A DNA stretch of 64,000 nt from DATKWD01 sp035529695 (lineage in GTDB: Bacteria; Actinomycetota; Acidimicrobiia; Acidimicrobiales; Salinilacustritrichaceae): the NCBI GenBank assembly GCA_035529695.1, contig DATKWD010000108.1, positions 1 to 64,000 of the forward strand. The letters are read 5' to 3'. The notes beneath the pieces were generated by a model that worked only from the letters and a program-made list of their open reading frames with translations, was not told the origin of the DNA and searched no databases. Made by a program: the position numbers and the translations under genes. Shown here one piece after another: positions 40,201-48,477 of this stretch (positions within the stretch are counted from its first letter, which is position 1; the number at the start of each line of letters is the position of its first letter).

Positions 40201-41912
40201 TGAGCGCCCGCTCGCCCGCGGACCACCCCCTCGATGCGGTCCCAGACGATGCGGGGCCTCAGCTCACCGAACTCCTCGGACGGATAGCGACCCGCCAGCA
40301 GATCGAGGACCGAGTGCAGGACGTCGTCGGACAGCTCGGCGAAGTTCGCCGAGCCACGGATCACGGCCTTCACGTCGTCGAGCGACCATTCGTCGAGCGC
40401 GCACATGGCCACGATCTGCTGCGACAGAACGTCCAGGGGGTTGCGCACGAAGTGGGTGTGCTCGATCTCACCGTCGACCATGCGCTTCACCACCACCGCC
40501 GCCTCGAGAAGGTCGTGGCGGTGCTTCGGGAACAACTTCCCGGTGCTCGGTTGGCCGACCTGGTGACCGGCACGGCCGATCCGCTGGAGGCCCCGGCTGA
40601 CCGCACCGGGTGACTCCACCTGGATCACGAGGTCGACTGCACCCATGTCGATGCCGAGCTCGAGGCTGCTCGTGGCGACCAGGCCCTTGAGGCGCCCGGC
40701 CTTGAGGTCGTCCTCGATCTGCAGCCGGCGCTCGCGGCTCAGCGAGCCGTGATGAGCCCGGACCAACTCGACCCCTTCGGCGAACTCGTCCGACAGTGGC
40801 GCCCGTCCCTCGGCCTCGGCCGCGCGGTTGATGCCCTCGACGTGCAGTTCGTTGAGGCGGATCGCCAAGCGCTCTGCGAGACGCCGTGCGTTCACGAAGA
40901 TCAGCGTCGAGTGGTGTGCCTTCACCAGTTCGAGGAGCTCGGGGTGCATCGCCGGCCAGATGCTTCGTCGCACCGGACCGGCAGCGGCGGGCCCGGACGT
41001 CGGCTCGTCGACGATGGTGCCCAACTCGGCCATGTCGTCCACCGGGACGACGACCTCGATGTCGAGGACCTTGCGGATGCCCGCATCGACGATCCTCACC
41101 GGCCGAGGCGAGCCGTCGGCGCGACGGCCGACCAGGAAGTCGGCGATCTCCTCCAACGGTCGTTGCGTCGCAGACAACCCGATTCTCTGCAATGTGCTGT
41201 TCCGTTCCCCGGCCACGGAGGCCGCGCTGTCCCGTTCCCCGGCCACGGAGGCCGCAACCGGCCGCTCACTCGCTGGCGCTCCCTCGCTCGCACCATCAAG
41301 TCGCTCCGGCGATGGAGTGTCCCCATCGCTCCCTCTTTCCACTTGCATGGCCTCCAAGCGTTCGAGGCTCAGTGAGAGGTGGGCGCCTCTCTTGGTGGCG
41401 GCGAGCGCGTGGATCTCGTCGATGATCACCGCATCGACCCGGGTCAGGGTCTCGCGGGCCTTGCTGGTGAGCATCAGGTAGAGCGATTCCGGTGTCGTGA
41501 TGAGGATGTCGGGTGGCGACCTGACCAGGCGACGCCGCTCGTCGGGAGGGGTGTCACCCGTGCGGATGCCGACGGTCGGCTCGACGACCTCGACCCCGAG
41601 GCGATCGGCCGCGACCCTGATACCGGTCAGCGGGGCCCGCAGGTTCTTCTCGACGTCGACGGCGAGGGCGCGCAGCGGCGAGATGTAGAGAATTCGAGTG
41701 TGGCGATCGTCCGGATCAGTCGGCTCGGACACCAACTGGTCGATCCCCCACAGGAATGCCGAGAGCGTCTTGCCCGACCCGGTGGGGGCGAGGATCAGAG
41801 CGTTGTGGCCGTCGGCGATGGCCGGCCACCCTTGTTCCTGCGGCGGTGTCGCAGCAGCGAACGAGGCTTCGAACCACGCCCGGACGGGTTCGGAGAACCG
41901 ATCGAGCGCCAT
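37284..41912 (-). CDS. lhr: Lhr-type ATP-dependent DNA helicase
   Basis: A 1542-residue superfamily 2 helicase, as long as the full E. coli Lhr. Motif I is APTGSGKTLS (about 42-51), motif II IIDEIHALAATKRGAH, motif III IGLSATQRP, motif IV LIFVNARRLAERLA and motif VI SRGLQRIGRAGHQVG; the winged-helix and C-terminal Lhr regions follow. Lhr unwinds RNA-DNA and DNA in repair. An insert of about 50 residues (about 189-239), containing two copies of a 10-residue repeat, separates motif II from motif III. TACGTT ends 6 nt before the ATG on the minus strand (leaderless type). Confidence 0.95.
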   Translation of the reverse strand: MALDRFSEPVRAWFEASFAAATPPQEQGWPAIADGHNALILAPTGSGKTLSAFLWGIDQLVSEPTDPDDRHTRILYISPLRALAVDVEKNLRAPLTGIRVAADRLGVEVVEPTVGIRTGDTPPDERRRLVRSPPDILITTPESLYLMLTSKARETLTRVDAVIIDEIHALAATKRGAHLSLSLERLEAMQVERGSDGDTPSPERLDGASEGAPASERPVAASVAGERDSAASVAGERNSTLQRIGLSATQRPLEEIADFLVGRRADGSPRPVRIVDAGIRKVLDIEVVVPVDDMAELGTIVDEPTSGPAAAGPVRRSIWPAMHPELLELVKAHHSTLIFVNARRLAERLAIRLNELHVEGINRAAEAEGRAPLSDEFAEGVELVRAHHGSLSRERRLQIEDDLKAGRLKGLVATSSLELGIDMGAVDLVIQVESPGAVSRGLQRIGRAGHQVGQPSTGKLFPKHRHDLLEAAVVVKRMVDGEIEHTHFVRNPLDVLSQQIVAMCALDEWSLDDVKAVIRGSANFAELSDDVLHSVLDLLAGRYPSEEFGELRPRIVWDRIEGVVRGRAGAQRLAVTNAGTIPDRGLFGVFLPDGTRVGELDEEMVYESRPGETFLLGASTWRIEDITFERVVVTPAPGQPGKMPFWHGDGPGRPLELGQAIGAFVREIRTVDDPVEVLRRDHGLDPRAATNLVAYLDEQAEATGALPDDRTIVVERFRDEIGDWRICVLSPFGAQVHAPWGMALQLLLAEEWGMEVELMWSDDGIVLRLPEAIDEIPVELLTVDPDELEELLVRQLPQTAMFASRFRECAGRALLLPRRRPDRRTPLWQQRQKAADLLGVAAKYPTFPMLLEATRECMNDVFDVPALKQVLTDLRSRRVRMVTVETDRASPFAQSLMFGWIAVYMYEGDAPLAERRAAALSLDRDLLRELLGAEELRELIDPEALADLELELQCLVEGRRARDADEVHDLLRRLGPLSLLEIDGRTVGTDADALVAELEAVRRAYRVNIAGEERIAAAEDAGRLRDALGVAAPMGLPIAFTEVQDAPWVELAARYAKTHGPFVTDDLARRYGVQLDRVRPALEALEAQSRVVRGEFRPGGAAREWCDEDVLKMLRRRSLAALRREVEPVEGDALGRFLPAWHHVGSQRRSFDALIDSLGQLSGAPLVASVLEADLLPARLAEYRPADLDRLCSTGEIVWIGAGSLGARDGRVRLVFRDQAPLLVPSPDEVPEGDVQSAILDHLTARGASFWTDVLGAVHGAGHDYDDEAVLAALWDLVWAGHVTNDSLAPLRSYLAGRPRRSAANRGRGRPRPGRLSRLGPPAGSGRWSAVAPLLQPHPAPTEVAHARAQQLLERYGVLTREAALGEGAQGGFAGVYPMLKALEERGEVRRGYFVAGRGAAQFAVPGAVDRLRSMRDPDPDDVPVLLAATDPAQPYGASLPWPESAGRPARQAGAHVVLIDGVPAVYVERGGHALVTFDRTGHDHRWAEAIKDLATSGRYRNLEIRKIDRARVAESPHAEVLIAAGFTDGYKGLTWRPSRAR
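41197..41256 (-). repeat. In-frame tandem repeat inside lhr, 2 x 30 bp
   Basis: Units 41197-41226 and 41227-41256 differ at two bases and encode AASVAGERDS and AASVAGERNS. Each holds the 23-bp core (41203-41225, 41233-41255) that, on the other strand and with one base change, is in the intergenic tandem repeat at 13553-13696. The units are multiples of three, so the helicase frame is kept. Confidence 0.85.
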
Positions 41913-41993
41913 CGACTCAACGTATCGACCCGGCGTGACACGCCACCCGCGAACCCGTCACGGCCACGATCCGCGCCGATAGCCTCGGCCGCC

Positions 41994-42938
41994 ATGAAGC
42001 TGTCGGTCGACCCGGATCGCTGCGCGCCGTTCAACCGCAACGCCGGCATCGATCCGATCGGCAGCGCCGGCCACTACCACTCGTTCATCCTCGTCGAGGT
42101 CGCACTGCCGTGGCCTCGGGAGATCACCCTCGCGGACGAACTGGCCGGCGTCACCGACGTGATCGACGCCGTCGAGGCCCGCGACGGGCGGCTGGTCCGG
42201 GTCCTCGGCATCGTGCCGCTCGGCGACCGGGGTGAGCAGCAGCGCAGAATCATCCACTACCACCGGGCGGTCTCCGAGCAGGTCACTGCTTTCGACGGTC
42301 ACGAGCTGGTGATCGAGGCCGGCGACGAGGTCGCCACGATCGAGGCCATGCTCGACGAACCCGACAGCGCACGGCTCACGCCGGTCGCCGGCCCGGACGT
42401 TCTCATCTGCACCCACGGCAGCCGCGACGTGTGCTGCGGCGGCGACGGCATGCGCCTCCACCTGGCGGCAGCCGACGGTCTTCAGGGGGTACGGGTGTGG
42501 CGCTGCAGCCACACCGGAGGACACCGGTTCGCTCCCACCTCGATCACCTTCCCAGACGGCCGGTTCTGGGCATATCTGGATGAAGAGAAGCTCGCCGCCA
42601 TCGTCGACCGGAACATCGATCCGGCCTCGCTTCGCCACAACGACCGAGGCTCATCGGGCTTCGGGTCTCCGTTCGCCCAGATCGCCGAGCGCGAACTGTT
42701 CGCCGTCATCGGTTGGACCATGAACGACGGCTCTCGTTGGGTCGTCCACGAGGAGAATGACGGCAGGCGCGGCTCGGCACAGATCGTGCACGAGGCGCCC
42801 GACGGCACACGCACCTCGGTCGAGGTCAGTTCCGAGCTCGCGCAGCGGTACCCGGCGATGGTGTGCGGCGAAGGAGCCGATCCGAGCGGGAAGACCTTCG
42901 ACGAGTACCGAGTGATCTCGACCAAGCACCAGCCCTGA
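41994..42938 (+). CDS. Sucrase/ferredoxin-like (thioredoxin-like ferredoxin) protein
   Basis: A 314-residue protein of the Suc_Fer-like family. The iron-sulfur or metal ligand region is ICTHGSRDVCCGGDGMRLH (about 136-154) followed by WRCSHTGGHRFAPT, the two conserved Cys/His clusters of the family. A C-terminal tail (residues about 220-314) is acidic. Members are thought to bind a [2Fe-2S] cluster; their redox partner is unknown. TAGCCT at 41980-41985 ends 8 nt before the ATG. It is divergent from lhr. Confidence 0.85.
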   Translation: MKLSVDPDRCAPFNRNAGIDPIGSAGHYHSFILVEVALPWPREITLADELAGVTDVIDAVEARDGRLVRVLGIVPLGDRGEQQRRIIHYHRAVSEQVTAFDGHELVIEAGDEVATIEAMLDEPDSARLTPVAGPDVLICTHGSRDVCCGGDGMRLHLAAADGLQGVRVWRCSHTGGHRFAPTSITFPDGRFWAYLDEEKLAAIVDRNIDPASLRHNDRGSSGFGSPFAQIAERELFAVIGWTMNDGSRWVVHEENDGRRGSAQIVHEAPDGTRTSVEVSSELAQRYPAMVCGEGADPSGKTFDEYRVISTKHQP

Positions 42939-42949
42939 CACCCCCGCCT

Positions 42950-42998
42950 GATCTTCGTTGCTCTCCTGCCACATAGTGGCGACAGAGCAACGAAGATC
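42950..42998. repeat. 49-bp GATC-ended palindromic element, copy C
   Basis: Two 23-nt arms around a 3-nt loop (ATA). The outer 15 arm bases are perfectly complementary (GATCTTCGTTGCTCT with its reverse), then three mismatches and five more pairs. Same total length, loop size and end sequence as copy A at 3616-3664. It starts 11 nt after the Suc_Fer-like stop and could terminate that transcript. Confidence 0.8.
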
Positions 42999-43076
42999 CC
43001 GGGGGGAGGGGTGGTTGCATCGCGAGCCCTTGGTCCGCGAGCGGCCTGGCGGTTGGCCGATAGCGTCTGTATCGGC

Positions 43077-43799
43077 ATGACCGAACGCACACCACTTGTT
43101 CACCACGTCGGACATGAAGATCACCGGGGCATCGGTGGCGGCCAGGCGCGCGCCGCCGTGTTCGGCTTCTCCGACGGCCTGGTGTCGAACGTGTCGCTCG
43201 TGCTCGGCGTCGCAGGCAGCTCGGCGGGGGCCGACTTCGTCCGTCTCGCCGGCGTGGCCGGGCTCGTGGCGGGCGCCGTCTCGATGGCCGCCGGAGAGTA
43301 CGTGTCGATGCAGGCCCAACGCGAGCTCCTCGAGCGCGAGCTCGCAATCGAGCGACGAGAACTGGCACGCAATCCCGAGGCCGAGACGCGTGAGCTGGCC
43401 GGCATCTACCGCTCGCGGGGTGTCGCAGCCGAGACCGCACAAACGCTGGCCGAGGAGATGATGCGCGACCCCGAGGTGGCCCTCGAGGTCCACGCTCGCG
43501 AAGAGCTGGGCGTCGACCCGTCCGACCTGGGCTCACCGGTCGGTGCCGCACTGGCGTCGCTCGCGGCATTCGCCTCGGGCGCCCTCATCCCCGTGGTGCC
43601 CTGGTTCTTCGCGTCAGGGACCGCTGCGATCGTGCTCTCACTGGTGCTCGGCCTGGTGGCCGCCCTCGCCGCCGGTGCCATCCTCGGGGTGGTGACCGAG
43701 CGGTCGCGTGTCCGGTCGGCGCTCCGGCAGGCCGGGATCATGATCGGCGCATCGGCAGTCACCTACGCCATCGGCGCCGCCATCGGCGTCAGCGTCTGA
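43077..43799 (+). CDS. VIT1/CCC1-family iron/manganese transporter
   Basis: A 240-residue protein that moves iron or manganese across the membrane. FGFSDGLVSNVSLVLGVAGS (about 27-46) is the diagnostic first helix; AAGEYVSMQAQRELLERELA is helix 2 leading to the cytoplasmic metal-binding hairpin with many Glu (EEMMRDPEVALEVHAREELG); three further spans follow (about 150-240). TAGCGT at 43061-43066 is 10 nt before the ATG. The gene runs convergently toward the O-methyltransferase gene with an inverted repeat between. Confidence 0.92.
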   Translation: MTERTPLVHHVGHEDHRGIGGGQARAAVFGFSDGLVSNVSLVLGVAGSSAGADFVRLAGVAGLVAGAVSMAAGEYVSMQAQRELLERELAIERRELARNPEAETRELAGIYRSRGVAAETAQTLAEEMMRDPEVALEVHAREELGVDPSDLGSPVGAALASLAAFASGALIPVVPWFFASGTAAIVLSLVLGLVAALAAGAILGVVTERSRVRSALRQAGIMIGASAVTYAIGAAIGVSV

Positions 43800-43833
43800 C
43801 GGCGGTCACCCGTTCCGTCGGCGATTTCGCGGT

Positions 43834-43895
43834 CTGCCGTCGACCCCACTGCCCAGAGCCACCAGAACCACGACGAAAACGGGGATCGACGGCAG
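43834..43895. terminator. Inverted repeat between convergent genes
   Basis: CTGCCGTCGA (43834-43843) pairs perfectly with TCGACGGCAG (43886-43895), and the inner CCCC and GGGG can extend the stem. The loop is long (about 33 nt). It lies between the stops of the VIT-type and O-methyltransferase genes, so a terminator role is plausible; there is no U-tract. Confidence 0.4.
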
Positions 43896-43901
43896 AGAGC
43901 G

Positions 43902-44567
43902 TCACCGGCGACTGATCAGGGTGACGCCGTCGGACAGCGGGAGCATGGCGATGTCGAGGCGGTCGTCGACCGCGACGGCGTCGTTGAACGCGCGGATGGC
44001 CCGGGTGTTCTCGTCGTCGACATCAGGATCGACGACTGCGCCGCTCCACAGCACGTTGTCGACCGCGACCACACCGCGGTCGGTGAGGCGGGGCAGCAAG
44101 GCCTCGAGGTAGGCGGCGTAGTTGGGCTTGTCGGCATCGATGAAGGCGAAGTCGAACGTCGGCAGCTCGGGCATCGCTGCGACCGACGCGAGCGCGGGGC
44201 CGAGCCGGAGATCGATCTTGTCGGCCACCCCGGCCTGCTCCCAGAACGGCCGTCCGACCGAGGTCCATTCGTCGCTCACGTCGAGGCAGATGAGCTGGCC
44301 GTCGTCGGGCAGCCCGCGGGCGATGCAGAGCGCCGAGTAGCCGGTGAACGTGCCGATCTCGATGGCGTGCTGTACCCCCATGGCCCGCACGAACCAGGTC
44401 AGGAACGCACCCTGCTCGGGGGCGATCTGCATCATCGCGAAGTCGCCCGCGTGCTCGGCGGTCGCGTCGATCAGGCCCAAGAGCACCTCATCGGGCGGTG
44501 TCGAGTGCTCGACGAGGTATGTGTGGAGGTCGTCGGTCAGTTGAACATGCTTCGGGCCATCAGCCAT
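43902..44567 (-). CDS. CCoAOMT-like O-methyltransferase
   Basis: A 221-residue SAM-dependent O-methyltransferase of the family that includes caffeoyl-CoA and catechol enzymes. SAM motif: AIEIGTFTGYSALCIARGLP; LICLDVSDEW is the ribose loop; metal and catalytic Asp appear in FDFAFIDADKPNYAAYLE and VVAVDNVLWSG. In bacteria these methylate catechol-like or hydroxylated small molecules, using Mg. It stands alone, 31 nt after the molybdopterin oxidoreductase stop is reached on the same strand in reverse order. Substrate unknown. Confidence 0.93.
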   Translation of the reverse strand: MADGPKHVQLTDDLHTYLVEHSTPPDEVLLGLIDATAEHAGDFAMMQIAPEQGAFLTWFVRAMGVQHAIEIGTFTGYSALCIARGLPDDGQLICLDVSDEWTSVGRPFWEQAGVADKIDLRLGPALASVAAMPELPTFDFAFIDADKPNYAAYLEALLPRLTDRGVVAVDNVLWSGAVVDPDVDDENTRAIRAFNDAVAVDDRLDIAMLPLSDGVTLISRR

Positions 44568-44598
44568 CGGAGATGCGTAGCACGGCGGCGACGATCCA

Positions 44599-46185
44599 TC
44601 ATCCGATCCGCATCACCCGGGCGGGATAGCCGGTCGCTCCCGACGGGAAGGGGGCAGCCCGTTCGTCGGTCTGCGTGACGCCCTCGCCGTCGGTCGCTCG
44701 GGCCTCGACGACGTACTCGCCGGGTCCGACATCCCACTCGAACAGCCATTGCCGCCAGGTGTCATCGCCGGGCACCCCGGCCAGCTGCGCCTCTTGCCAC
44801 GATCCGCCATCGACGCGGACCTCGACCTTCGAGATGCCGATGTGGGGTGCCCAGGCCACCCCGGCCAGCGCGACCTTCCCTGCCGGGGCCGCGCCCCGGG
44901 GCGTATCGATCCGGCACTGGGTCCTCACGGGCGCGATCTCGACCCACCCACGCTTGACCCAGTACTGGTCGAAGTCGTCGAAGGTCGCCAACTCGAGCTC
45001 GCTCAGCCACTTGGTCGCCGACACATAGCCGTAGAGACCGGGCACGATCATGCGGACCGGGAAACCGTGGACCACCGGAAGGGGCTCGCCGTTCATGCCG
45101 ACGGCGAGGATGGCGTCGCGATCACGGGTCTGTGCCACCGGGAAACCGCACGTGTACCCGTCGACCGAGCGTCCGACGAGCTGGGTCGCGTTCGGATCGA
45201 CCCCGGCGTCGTCGAGAATGCGGTCGATGCGGGTTCCGAGCCAGCGGGCGTTGCCGACGAGGCCGCCGCCGACCTCGTTCGACACGCAGCTGATGGTGAC
45301 ATCGACCTCGTCCATCGGCATTGCGAGGATGTCGTCGTAGGTGAAGTCGAGCTCCTGGTCGACCATTCCCTTCACCCGCAACCGCCACGACGCCGGGTCG
45401 ACCTGCGGGATCGTGAGCGCGGTGTCGATCCGGTAGAAGTCGCTGTTGGGCGTGACGAACGACGACAGGCCGTCGATGCCGAAATCGACGTCGCCGGGCA
45501 GTGGCGCCGCGGGACGATCGGCCGCGGTGAGCCGAACCTGCTCGCGCGCCTTTTCAGCCGAGAACCGGTCGCGAAGACGTCGACCACCGGCGGCGAGGAC
45601 CATCGCCGCGACCGCTGCCGCGCCGGCAAACCCCAGGAAGACCCGCCGCTCGGCCTCACCCGCGCCGGGGACCGAACGGTGAGAGCCGCGCGGTTGAGCT
45701 GCGGCGCCTTCGTCGGGAGCAAGGAACAACAGGACCCGAAGCGTCGCGATCCCGGCGACGACAGCGAAGACCAGTGGAATGACTGCGGCGGGCGTGCCGT
45801 CTGCGAGCCGCGCCGACGCGAAGATGCCCAGCACGCCGAACCCGACGAAACCCACGTCGCCGACGAGCCGGTTCTCCGCGGCCTTGCGTCCGAGCGCCGA
45901 ACCGATCAACAACGCGATCAAGGTCGTGCCGATCACCAGGGCGGGCTTGTCGTTCCGACCGAAGACGGCGATGGCCTGGCGAGCGAGGTCGCCGGGAGTG
46001 AAATCGATGACCATGTCACCGACGGCGACGACCGGCGACGGTGCGCCCTCGATCAGCCCTGAGAGGAACTCGCCCGTCGCCAGGGCAGCCGCGACCGCGA
46101 CCACCCCGGACAGGCGAGGCCAGACCCGGTCAGCAGCGGCAACATCCACCGACACAGTGTCCCGCACGACTGCCGCCGAACCCAC
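44599..46185 (-). CDS. Membrane-anchored molybdopterin (sulfite-oxidase-fold) oxidoreductase
   Basis: A 528-residue protein. About five membrane spans fill residues 25-165, then EAERRVFLGFAGAAAVAAM is a twin-arginine-like segment leading to the outside. The sulfite-oxidase-fold domain (about 235-430) has the Moco-ligating Cys in VTISCVSNEVGG, and the YedY-like VHGFPVRMIVPGLYGYVSAT. A C-terminal Mo-co dimerisation Ig-like domain (about 430-525) follows. It may reduce protein Met-sulfoxide or oxidise sulfite at the cell surface. The start (GTG 46183-46185) is uncertain; in-frame GTGs at 46167 and 46149 are possible. Confidence 0.88.
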   Translation of the reverse strand: MGSAAVVRDTVSVDVAAADRVWPRLSGVVAVAAALATGEFLSGLIEGAPSPVVAVGDMVIDFTPGDLARQAIAVFGRNDKPALVIGTTLIALLIGSALGRKAAENRLVGDVGFVGFGVLGIFASARLADGTPAAVIPLVFAVVAGIATLRVLLFLAPDEGAAAQPRGSHRSVPGAGEAERRVFLGFAGAAAVAAMVLAAGGRRLRDRFSAEKAREQVRLTAADRPAAPLPGDVDFGIDGLSSFVTPNSDFYRIDTALTIPQVDPASWRLRVKGMVDQELDFTYDDILAMPMDEVDVTISCVSNEVGGGLVGNARWLGTRIDRILDDAGVDPNATQLVGRSVDGYTCGFPVAQTRDRDAILAVGMNGEPLPVVHGFPVRMIVPGLYGYVSATKWLSELELATFDDFDQYWVKRGWVEIAPVRTQCRIDTPRGAAPAGKVALAGVAWAPHIGISKVEVRVDGGSWQEAQLAGVPGDDTWRQWLFEWDVGPGEYVVEARATDGEGVTQTDERAAPFPSGATGYPARVMRIG

Positions 46186-46224
46186 GTGCTGACCATGACG
46201 AAGTCCTGAACAATCGCGTAGTGC

Positions 46225-48324
46225 TCAGGTCTCGGCTGCTGCGAGGAACTCCGGCAACGGTCGCTCGTGCACGATGGCCAGACGCTTGGTCGCCCGGGTG
46301 AGCGCGACGTACAACGCCCGGGCGCCCTGCATCTCTCCCTCGAGGATGGCCGCCGGCTCGACCACGACCGAGGCATCGAGCTCGAGTCCCTTGACGAGAC
46401 CGACCGGGACGAGCGTCACGTCGGCCGCCAGGCCGCGACGGCTCGCATGCCCGATCTCGATGCCGCGCAGCGCGAAGCCCTGCTCGACGTCGGCGACCAT
46501 CGAACCCGCAACGATCACCGCGACCGATCCGACCCCGACCGCCTCGTGCTCGCGGAGGGCAGTGTCGATGACCGTCTCGATGAGGTTCTCCGTCGAGATG
46601 ACCTGCGGTGGATCGCCTTGTTGGCGAACCGGGCGGGGAGGCTCGAGCCCCGGCGCCGCGACGCGGAGTACGCGAGCTGCCAGCTCCATGTTGGGCGCCG
46701 GGATCCGGTACCCGATGCTGAGCTCGGCGCGCTTCGGCTCGCGACGTGACGGCAGGTGCTCGAGGATCTCGTGCCAGTCCTGATGTGCCCATGCGCCGGT
46801 CGACTGGGCGATGTCGCCGACCACGGTCATCGATCCGTTCAGCGAACGGCGGTTCAGCATCCTCAGCTGCATCGGCGACAGATCCTGGGCCTCGTCGACC
46901 ACGATGTGGCCGTAGGTCCGCACGGCATCGGCGCCGTGCATCCGGCGGCGACGAGGTGTCGGCCCGAGGACCGCCCTCGCCTCGTCGAGCAGGGGGGCGT
47001 CGTCGGAGGTGAAGACCGGCTGGTCGGGATGCGAGACCCGGGGCCGGAACAGTGCCGCCTGCTCGTCGGGGTCGATCCGCCGGCCGGCCGCCGAGGCGAG
47101 CAGGGCAGGCGACCCGAACAGGTCGTTGAGCAGCTGCGCGGGGGTGAGCACCGGCCACATCCACTCGAGCGCCTCGATGATCTCGGGAAGCCTGCGAGTC
47201 CTGGCCCGCACTTCACTCGCAGGGAGGTCGTCCCGACCGCTGGCGGCCAGCTCGGCGAAGAAGGCGTCCTCGACGTGGCGGCGCCCGGCGTTGTGGCCCC
47301 GAGACCGACGACGAGCCTCGGCCACCACCCGCTCGCTCGCCTCGACGGTGAGGGTGAGGTGTTGGAGCCCGTAGCCGATCCTGAGGTCGCTTCGAAGGGC
47401 CCGCTTCCGATCGCGAATGGCACGCGCAAGCACCTGGACCATTCGCAGATCGCCTTTGATCCGCGACGCCTCGGGCTCGTCACGACCGGTGATCGACACG
47501 TCGTCGACGAGGTCGTCGAAGACAGCCAACTCGACCCCCGCCTCGCCGAGGCTCGGAAGGACCTGCTCGATGTAGCCGAGGAACAGCCGGTTCGGCCCGA
47601 CCACCAGCACCCCCTGGCCTTCGAGCGGGAACCGGTGGGTGTACAGCAGGTACGCCGCGCGGTGGAGCGCGACCACGGTCTTGCCCGTGCCCGGGCCGCC
47701 CTGCACCACCATCACGCCCGGGAGAGGGGCGCGAATGATCTCGTCCTGCTCGCCCTGGATGGTGGCCACGATGTCGCCGAGCTGCCCGGTGCGGGCCGTC
47801 TCGAGCGAGCGGATCAGGGTGCCCTGGCCGGTCACGGTGGTCCCGGCGTCGACCACGCCGTACTGACCGCCGACCTCGGATCCTTCACCGAACAGCTCGT
47901 CTTCGATGTCGATCAGGTTGCGGCCGCGGCTCGCGAAGTGGCGACGACGGACCAGTCCCATGTGCTGACGGCCCGTGGCCCGGTAGAACGGCTCGGCCAC
48001 CGGCGCCCGCCAGTCGACCACGACCGGTTCCATGGCATCGTCGGCGACGGCGAGTCGACCGATGTAGAAGCTGTCTCCGCCCTCGTCCTGGCGGAGGTCG
48101 ATGCGCCCGAACACCAGGGTGTGGTCGCCGAGGTGCAGATCGCTGAGGCGGCTGGCGATGTTGCCCTCGATCATGTCGCGCTCCCAGCGCGCCTGCTCGG
48201 TCCCGCCCTTCCCGACCTCGACCATGCTGCGGAGCCGCTTCGCCGAGTCGCGGGACGACTCGAGGCAGCGATACGCATGGTCGACATAGGCCTGCTCGGC
48301 CGCCAGATCGGGATGTGGTGCCAT
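46225..48324 (-). CDS. helD: HelD-type UvrD/Rep family helicase-like ATPase
   Basis: A 699-residue protein. The N-terminal coiled coil (about 1-60) is followed by the UvrD ATPase core: Walker A GGPGTGKTVVALHRAAYLL, Walker B IVVDEAQDLSPMQ, motif III VVGDIAQSTGAW and motif VI YVALTRATKRL. The 1A domain is interrupted as in HelD. HelD binds RNA polymerase, releases it from stalled complexes, and some actinobacterial forms give rifamycin resistance. The inverted repeat at 48338-48353 upstream may be regulatory. It lies 39 nt upstream of the molybdopterin oxidoreductase gene. Confidence 0.9.
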   Translation of the reverse strand: MAPHPDLAAEQAYVDHAYRCLESSRDSAKRLRSMVEVGKGGTEQARWERDMIEGNIASRLSDLHLGDHTLVFGRIDLRQDEGGDSFYIGRLAVADDAMEPVVVDWRAPVAEPFYRATGRQHMGLVRRRHFASRGRNLIDIEDELFGEGSEVGGQYGVVDAGTTVTGQGTLIRSLETARTGQLGDIVATIQGEQDEIIRAPLPGVMVVQGGPGTGKTVVALHRAAYLLYTHRFPLEGQGVLVVGPNRLFLGYIEQVLPSLGEAGVELAVFDDLVDDVSITGRDEPEASRIKGDLRMVQVLARAIRDRKRALRSDLRIGYGLQHLTLTVEASERVVAEARRRSRGHNAGRRHVEDAFFAELAASGRDDLPASEVRARTRRLPEIIEALEWMWPVLTPAQLLNDLFGSPALLASAAGRRIDPDEQAALFRPRVSHPDQPVFTSDDAPLLDEARAVLGPTPRRRRMHGADAVRTYGHIVVDEAQDLSPMQLRMLNRRSLNGSMTVVGDIAQSTGAWAHQDWHEILEHLPSRREPKRAELSIGYRIPAPNMELAARVLRVAAPGLEPPRPVRQQGDPPQVISTENLIETVIDTALREHEAVGVGSVAVIVAGSMVADVEQGFALRGIEIGHASRRGLAADVTLVPVGLVKGLELDASVVVEPAAILEGEMQGARALYVALTRATKRLAIVHERPLPEFLAAAET

Positions 48325-48337
48325 CGTGTCCGTTCGA

Positions 48338-48353
48338 TTGCCAGGTCCGGCAA
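48338..48353. promoter_or_regulatory. Inverted repeat upstream of helD
   Basis: TTGCC-N6-GGCAA, perfect 5-bp arms, in the leader about 14 nt before the helD ATG and downstream of a TAGTGT -10-like box. It is not the known rifamycin-associated element. Regulator unknown. Confidence 0.35.
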
Positions 48354-48477
48354 CAGGGAACCGACCACACTACCGGCCCGAACCCCGGGCATCTGCGGGG
48401 CAGAACCGACGCTCACGTGTCCACAACGCACCACAGATGCCCCGGGGCGCCCTCTGGAGGGGTGCCATGATGAGGTG

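Noticed and set aside
48325..48400. Rifamycin-associated element before helD
   Set aside because: The inverted repeat TTGCC-N6-GGCAA does not match the RAE sequence.
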